Assembly: GCA_000708835.1 (NCBI GenBank)
Contig: DF237063.1
Coordinates: 62,001 to 126,000, forward strand
DNA length: 64,000 nucleotides
From: Klebsormidium nitens
Taxonomy: Eukaryota; Streptophyta; Klebsormidiophyceae; Klebsormidiales; Klebsormidiaceae
Reading direction: 5' to 3'
The translations under genes and the position numbers were made by a program. Below the pieces are notes generated by a model, which was not told the DNA's origin, searched no databases, and worked only from the letters and a program-made list of their open reading frames with translations. Every line of letters begins with the position of its first letter. Positions within the stretch are counted from its first letter, which is position 1. Positions 58,074-64,000 of the stretch are shown here, in pieces.

Positions 58074-61000
58074 ATGGGCGTAAGCGTTGAAGCAGTTGAG
58101 GCTCCGGCAGCAGACAATCCGCAGCGGCCAAGTATCCTGGTGGTGGGCCCTAAGGATGTTGGCAAACGATCTTTGGTCCGCCGTGAGTGAGAACTGGGTC
58201 TGGCTGCACCTCGTATGTGCCCTGTCATCATTAATTGCGGATTTTTGCTGCGAATTTGTGGGCGCTGATTGGTTGTTGACCTCCTGGCCTAACAATTTGA
58301 CTGTGTCTCTTGGATTTTGTGGCTTGCTTTCCTGTGGTGTTTTTGGTCACCTCCATTCTTGGATAATGAATTGTATTCACTTGATTGCATACCAACTATG
58401 TAAGACTTCTGTTTGTGGGGTCTGCTCTTGCAAGCTCATGGCAATTGGCTGATGGGAATGTATACACCCAAACATAACTGCACTCTGAGCTGAGATGCAT
58501 ACGCCTGTCTTTCTTCTGATGCAGGACTTGTGAGAGGTGCAAAGAGCGCACAAACGAGCATACCAGGAGGCGTGGTCACCAGTCACAGGTGCAGATACCT
58601 CTGCTCTGTCGCTCAAACATCAAAGCTGAGACCATGTTCTGCTTTTTCCAGATTCTCTCTGCTTGTCTGATCTTCTAAGAGGCTCTTTATCAGGAGTGTC
58701 TTACATCTATTCTGCCTTGGCCGGTCCTAATAGACTGCTGTACTTGGTGCTATTAGGATTGGTGTCCTTCGTTGCTGTAGCAAGGCTCGCCGCGCGGTTT
58801 GAGGGACCTGGTTTGAGAACTGCACAAAGTTACAGTCTCAGCTGGCCTCATGTAAGGAAATAGTGGTTGGGAATCACCGATCCTTTCAACGTGTTGAAAG
58901 CATGTATTCCGGCCTGCAGGTGGTCCATTGACACCAAATACTACACAGCGGATGTAAACCTGTGGGTGTCGCATTCTGAGGACCTGTTAGAAGACACGGC
59001 AAAAGCTCAGGCCCTTGCGGCTGGCTGCGACGCACTTGTACTGGTCTTTGATCTGAGCGAGGTAAGGAATGTTGATTGCTTTCGTACCCGATCACCACAC
59101 ATACCCAAACACCACTCCAACATATTTGGCTTGAGGGATGTTGTGATATCTTTTGGAGCTGTGACAAGGGAACAAGCGAGAGTATCTGAGCCTCGCTCGC
59201 AAACTCGTCTTATCAGCCCTTATCAGCTCCGTTCTGGTGATTGGCAAAGGTGCTGATGCAATCAGAGAACAAAGCAAGAACTGTCGCACCCTGCAAAGCA
59301 AGCTTACCACTCGCCTTGCTCATGCTCATACCTGCTAGTAATCAGAAGCAGATCTCCAGATAGGCAGCCCTTCGTAGTCAGATTCAACTTTAGCAGAGAT
59401 CTGACAAGAGGTCTTATTTACCTTTTTCTTTAGGAGGCGTCGTTCGCAAGCGTCCAAGATTGGGCCTCCTCGTTGGACCTTGCGACGTTTGACGTCCTGC
59501 TGTGCATCGCCAACAAGGCGGACCTCGTCCCCGACCACCATGCGCACGACAGCCTGCAGCAAGAGAGGCCGCTGCAATGGGAGCAGAGGCATCGCCTGGT
59601 GGAGGTGAGACTCTTCACCCCAAAAAGACTTCTCAAAGCGTGAACGTTTCTCCCGCCTGGTGGACGTGAAACTCTTCATCTTAAAAGGATTTCCCAAATC
59701 GCAAACGTTTGTCCCGCCTGGTGGATGTGAAAGTCTTGACCGCAAAAGGATCTCTCCAAGCCGCAAACGCTTTTGTCTCGTCCGGTGCGGGACACCATAC
59801 AGATAAAAAGGTTCTCTCAAGGTGCATAGCTTTGTCCTTGGAGCATATCCTATTACTTCTGCTCTTTGGTGCACCCCAAGCAGCTCTCCTGAACAGGACA
59901 GGCGTGGCACTAGCCTGGGTAGTGTACAAATCGGCCCTTGTTCGGCATCGATTGTTTATTCCAGGAAAACAACAGTGTCTACTTTGCTGCCAGGTCTTCT
60001 ATCCTATCCGTTGTTCATCGTTTTCGCTGGTGGACTTGCAAGTAAGGTCAACGATTGCACACGGAACAACAGGCCCGAATCCTTGTGAGGGGAAGGGGGA
60101 AGTTCTCCACTTAAAGTCACGATCTGGTACCAATAGGCACGACTTTCGGTGCACAAAAAGGTCAGGCAGTAAATCAGTGTTAATGAACATTTATAAACGA
60201 GATTGAAACCTCTATCTTTTTGCCACCAGGCGGGGGACTCATCGGACGCGAATGAACCGTCCGTTGGATTCGGACGCCCAACCAAGGCTCTGGACGTCCG
60301 GCGGCAGGAGTACTCGGAGTGGTGCCTGGACAACGGGGTGGAGTACATCGAGGCGTGCACGCTGGACGAGCACTTCGACCAACGTGAGGGACTCTTCATG
60401 TAGCCCACTCTAATCGACGTTCTACCTGAAGGAGCGTCGCAGATTACGTCAGCTGTGTTTTGCCATCCCCGAGAAGAACACCGACAAATACCATTCGGGT
60501 TTCTCGCGCTCAGTTGGAATTACGCAGTTGGGAGATGTCTAACGGAGTCAGGTGGCCTTGGACCGGTGTGTGAGCCATCGTTCAGTATTCTGCTCGAACA
60601 AGGTCATTTTCTAGTACGCTTCAGCCAGCCCGATAAATATTTCTGCAACGTCGTAGTTTCTGCTGCCACGTGACACCGTGACGGGGCGCTTACATCAACG
60701 CCTCCCTCCTCACTGCTTCAACATAGACAGTACGGTTCGAAAAATCAAACTCATGAAACGCGATTCTTCTCCAGTATCAGCTTTTCGATTCTCATCGCAG
60801 ATCCTTCTTCCTGGACGTCAATGCGATATATGGTATCCAGAACAACTGCAAGAGAGGAAAGGAACGTCTAGATATTTCCTACACACTGGAGGAGGTGCTG
60901 ACTGTAGGTTTGCATCCGAAAAGCAGTCTCTCAGTGATTTGAGCTCGAGAAGCCGTCATTTATTTATAGCCTGTTCTTCAGAAATCTCGGTGGATGGGCG

Positions 61001-62006
61001 CATGTGGCCGGGCGTAGTTATGAAGCCCTCCATTTAGATTCACGAGAAGCCGCTCTTCACAAAATCACCTGTCATTGATAAGTCCTACGTTCTGGAAGAG
61101 GTGCTGACCGTAGTTTCAGACCGAAAAGCAGTTGTGGCAGCCTCTCAGCTCGAGGGTAGCGTTTCCCAATTTCCAATACACTTTTCTGCATGCAGGGATC
61201 TCGGTGGATGGCGACATGCAGGGCATCGCGCGGCTGCGCAGCGCGCTGCACGCGCACATGTGGCCGAGCATGGTCATGAAGCCCAAGCCGGGTGCGCGGC
61301 CTCCCCGCGCGCTGTCCAGCGGCGACGAGTCCGACTTCTCGACCGAGTACGAGTTACTCGAGGAGGACGGCGGGAGGGGGGGGCTGTCGCCGGAACGGAA
61401 TGCCGGGGCGTCGGAACCGGTGAGAGTGGACGTCTGCGCGGGGGGGGTGGAGAAGGCCCGTCGGAAGCGGGGGGGAGTGGCGGGGATACGGGACGCGAGG
61501 CCAAGGAACAGGAAGGTGAAAGTGCGAGTCAGGAGGGCAGGAAAGAAAAGTCCGGGGCGGAAGCAGAGCCAGCGGAAAAGGAAGCGGGGGTCGGCGCGCC
61601 TTCTGCTACGGCTGCGCCTCAGACCGAGCGGAGCGATGCCGGAACGCCTATCGGTGGTGAAGCCGTGCCTGTGCAAGAATCAAATGGCGTGCCTGCAGAT
61701 GACTCCCGTGCGCAACCGTCGGGGCAGGATTCCGCCGGGCCGGTCAACCCGGTTCCGTCTGAAGAGCGTGCGAAGGATTTAAACGGGAATGCTTCGTTGC
61801 ATTTAGACGAGGCCGCGGCTATGCGGGAGGTAGAGCACGAAGGGGATTCGGACTTTGCGGAGATGGAGCGGATCATGCACCAGATGTCGAGCGTAAGGGA
61901 CCGCTTGTCGGGGCTGCCGGACGGGGCCAGACGGGAGGAGGCAGCGCGGTATGCAATGCGGCTCATGCAGATGTTTGGGGGCGAGAGTGATGGGGAAGCA
62001 GAGTAA
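58074..62006 (+). CDS. Alpha/gamma-adaptin-binding protein p34-like (AAGAB family, Rab-like GTPase fold)
   Basis: Exons: 58074-58182, 58525-58588, 58920-59061, 59434-59604, 60230-60383, and a last coding block from 61196 to 62006 that needs a frame change. Phases fit throughout. The start is the ATG at 58074 (MGVSVEAVEAPAADN). The Rab-like part shows a P-loop (VVGPKDVGKRSLVR), the IDTKYYTADVNLWVSH strand pair, ALVLVFDLSE, a WASSLDLATFDVLLCIANKAD stretch with the NKxD guanine motif, and GVEYIEACTLDEHFD. The C-terminal part has an acidic linker and the AAGAB-type helix FAEMERIMHQMSSVRDRLSGLPDGARREEAARYAMRLM, split by low-complexity sequence. AAGAB acts as a chaperone for assembly of AP-1/AP-2 clathrin adaptors in the cytosol. 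The N- and C-terminal halves of the last block are in different frames; an intron at 61420-61511 (CCG|GTGAGA...ACAG) restores a 452-residue protein. Introns 4 and 5 hold junction copies. Confidence 0.88.
59590..59790 (+). repeat. Tandem copies (about 60 bp) of the donor of AAGAB-like exon 59434-59604
   Basis: The real exon end CGCCTGGTGGAG|GTGAGACTCTTCACC recurs at about 59654 (CCGCCTGGTGGACGTGAAACTCTTCATC) and 59716 (CCGCCTGGTGGATGTGAAAGTCTTGACC), with intervening AAAAAG/AAAAGGA..TC.CAAA.CG.(G)AACG(T/C)TT units, period about 62 bp. A fourth, partial unit (GTCTCGTCCGGTGCGGGACACC) follows. In the copies the donor GGTGAG has mutated to CGTGAA or TGTGAA. Confidence 0.9.
60894..61036 (+). repeat. 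Internally deleted copy of the AAGAB-like last-exon start (pseudo-exon)
   Basis: GGAGGTGCTGACTGTAGGTTTGCATCCGAAAAGCAGTCTCTCAG.. parallels the sequence upstream of the real last exon (from about 61096). TCTTCAGAAATCTCGGTGGATGGGCGCATGTGGCCGGGCGTAGTTATGAAGCCC parallels the exon start (61196 on: ATCTCGGTGGATGGC...CACATGTGGCCGAGCATGGTCATGAAGCCC) but lacks about 45 bp in the middle. The copy keeps a TTCTTCAG acceptor and stops after a few codons (CCCTCCATTTAG). Confidence 0.8.
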
Positions 62007-63807
62007 GAGTTGCTTCATTCGTAAAATTTCCATTTTTAATTCTGTAACATATTCATTTTAGCTTCTCAGTCGTGCTTCGATACATGGATCTAACTGGCCG
62101 TCTCAATTGCGAAGATCACGAAGTATCGCCACTTCATTGCAGAGTCATATTCAATTGGCGGTACATGCACCCTTGACGAAAGTTCAATGCGCGACAATAC
62201 ATCTGCACCTGAATTTGGATCATGATGGTCATCTATCGATCGTTTAGTCTGATGCTGAAATTGACAGCTGATCGATCCGGCTAGAGCTATTCAATAATCG
62301 CATGCGTCAGGCATATAAGCCCATATGCTGCAGCCGCGCAATTTAAGTCATATATGGCGCCATATATGATTTAATCATTGGTACGCATGTAGTTGGAAGA
62401 TAACGACACCTAGTACCATAGCTAGCTCGGCGCGCAATGATGCTGAATTAACTAATTATGTTGACTGCAGTCTTATGGTGAGGTGCGCGCGCATAGCATG
62501 CCGACGTACGTTTCATGATTCACAAGTTATGCATGCATGCTTATTGACTACTAGATACTTGGTATAAGCGCCAGCCAGGCTGGGCATGATCACGTATCTT
62601 CAAGTTAGCTGCAGTGCGCAACTTGGGTACGTCTTCCTATATGCAGCTCTAAACTGAGGCGGCCTCGAATTCATATATAGCTCGCCGGTGCAGCTTGGAT
62701 GCATGTACGTTAGTAGCTAGTTGCCGGCAGCGCGCGCATGCGGAATTATATGCGGCAGCACGTACAACCGATATATGTGTGCAACGGCCGCTCAGCTGGC
62801 ATCGCTGCATGGTGGAATCATGACTTTATAGTAGGGCCGCCTGCATGACTTTTCAGGCCGGTTATTGGGAGCGGCACATGTGCATGCTTGATTGAATACC
62901 GGTTCATGTTGGGATCAAATCGCAGCTGAACAACCATCACTTGTTTGGTATCGTTCATTGCGGCTCACTGGCAGATTCATTCAATTACTCGGCTGGACGC
63001 AGTTCCAAACCAATCACTCACCATTTGGAGCTTTATTCGCTTGCGTAGCCGAAATCAGGGTAAACATAGGAAGCCGGTTGTTTAGTGGTTTGCATGGCGA
63101 GTACGCGGTAGCTTCATCGCCCTTCTTTCATGTTTACCTTACCTATAGCTGATCCAATCGACTCAACTACCGACCTTCATAAAGAAGCACCACCAGGCTC
63201 ATAGCCCTAGGAAGTTTGACTGACCGCTATTCTGCAAGCTATCAATAATTCCTTGTCAATACCATGCAAAACTGATAGCTAGCCTGCAGGATCTCAATAG
63301 GTCTCTTCAATAGCGTAGTCAACCCCAGGCTAAGTTGCATAAATTACATCAAGAAGCTGGCTGAAAACGAAGTGTTTTCCTCAAAGTTTCCAGGACGATC
63401 CGACTCCTCTACAGTGCCTTCTCAAGAGCGTTCTAGACCCCACGTCGTGTCCCTTACTCCACAGGGCAGAGGTGGAAGCTCTAATGTGTTCACCAATGAG
63501 ACACGGAGCCCGCCCGTTCAGACCGCGTCTGTTGCTACGAGTTGTTGTTCAAGTGGCCTCGGCTCCCTTCTTCATTCACGCTCGTCTTTCCCGCCCATTT
63601 GTACCCTTTCTCACCTTAAGCACTCCTTGAGGACTATCAAACATCCCCAAATCCCTAAACGACACGCACAGCAACGCTCGTCGGCTAATAACCCTGGCAT
63701 CACCCATGGCCAACATTAATTTCCAGAACTAAAACAAATTCCTAACCAAGACACTACACAGATTTTATACAGCACCTGCGCCCTTGTCTACCTTTACCTG
63801 CTGGCCT
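62007..63807. other. Convergent intergenic region rich in short palindromes
   Basis: This lies between the 3' ends of the AAGAB-like gene and the right-edge gene. The stretch 62280-62900 is dense in alternating purine/pyrimidine palindromes (GCATGC, ATGCAT, CATATG, GCGCGC, TATATA). No supported gene; a plus-strand frame at 63372-63719 has no domain. Confidence 0.6.
62348..62369. repeat. Perfect 22-bp palindrome
   Basis: TCATATATGGC followed by GCCATATATGA is its own reverse complement over 22 bases. It lies about 340 bp downstream of the AAGAB-like stop and could form a cruciform or bind a dimeric protein. It is part of a wider palindrome-rich stretch. Confidence 0.9.
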
Positions 63808-64000
63808 TTAACCCGTCGTTTCCGAAAGCGGGGTTGACGCCCGCACCTCGACATACGTCTCCGCGTCCTCCCGCGAGAGCCCGACCTCGACAAGTCCCTG
63901 GACGATGCACGCGCGGTACTTGTCCGAGGGGGAAACGAGGGGCACGTGGCCGCTCGCAATCTCCTCCTGCTCTTGGTGCGAGGCCCTGAACGATTGACGA
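63808..64000 (-). CDS. C-terminal exon of an unrecognised gene (5' part beyond window)
   Basis: The minus-strand frame is open from the right edge and ends at TAA (63808-63810). It encodes about 63 residues: HQEQEEIASGHVPLVSP, SDKYRACIVQGLVEVGLSRED and AETYVEVRASTPLSETTG. GC content and codon use match the real exons of this window, and the segment looks like a structured C-terminus with two helices. No family is recognised from this piece. Confidence 0.6.
   Translation of the reverse strand, partial: RQSFRASHQEQEEIASGHVPLVSPSDKYRACIVQGLVEVGLSREDAETYVEVRASTPLSETTG

Noticed and set aside
61196-61782. The frame ending at 61782 as the true AAGAB-like C-terminus
   Set aside because: It becomes a basic, low-complexity stretch, while the family's conserved C-terminal helix is found in the other frame ending at 62006.

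Overview
The window is nuclear DNA of a green-lineage eukaryote, most likely a streptophyte (charophyte) alga such as Klebsormidium. The reasons are a plant-type PCNA, a four-helix CASP-like membrane protein, a plant-type DCAF8-like WD40 protein, GC-rich coding exons separated by long introns with lower GC content, and no bacterial operon structure. The species call is inference. All gene models below were built by hand from reading frames, splice sites and intron phase. There is one assembly gap of 927 N (36868-37794).

Layout, left to right: the 5' part of an unrecognised membrane protein gene (-, 1-1600, running off the left edge); a CASP-like gene (-, 3464-5124) divergent from PCNA (+, 6433-8356); a ten-exon FemAB-like/DUF482 acyltransferase gene (-, 9047-17998); a divergent F-box gene (+, 18857-20440); a class 3 / sn1-specific diacylglycerol-lipase-like gene (+, 22669-29098); a secreted beta-propeller-like protein with a Pro/NGT-rich tail and a probable GPI signal (-, 30747-36390); the gap; an unrecognised Cys/His-rich protein (-, 39190-42697); 5.2 kb that is mostly empty, with one weak four-exon candidate (46244-46837); a DCAF8-like gene (-, 47886-57670) sharing a 403-bp divergent promoter with an AAGAB/p34-like adaptin-binding GTPase (+, 58074-62006); and the 3' end of an unidentified gene entering from the right (-, 63808-64000). 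The genes are ordinary eukaryotic housekeeping or regulatory genes without a shared pathway. What links them is promoter sharing and intron architecture.

The most striking structure is in the introns. In at least four genes (FemAB-like, lipase, DCAF8-like, AAGAB-like), and more weakly in the Cys/His gene, introns are filled with direct, tandem, decaying copies of the neighbouring exon/intron junction: a piece of exon plus its acceptor or donor plus some intron, with periods mostly around 60-160 bp. The functional exon is always the copy at one end of the array. The PCNA, CASP-like and F-box introns do not show this. It looks like serial tandem duplication of splice junctions as a way of lengthening introns and generating cryptic or poison exons. 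I regard it as the main candidate for something not well described.
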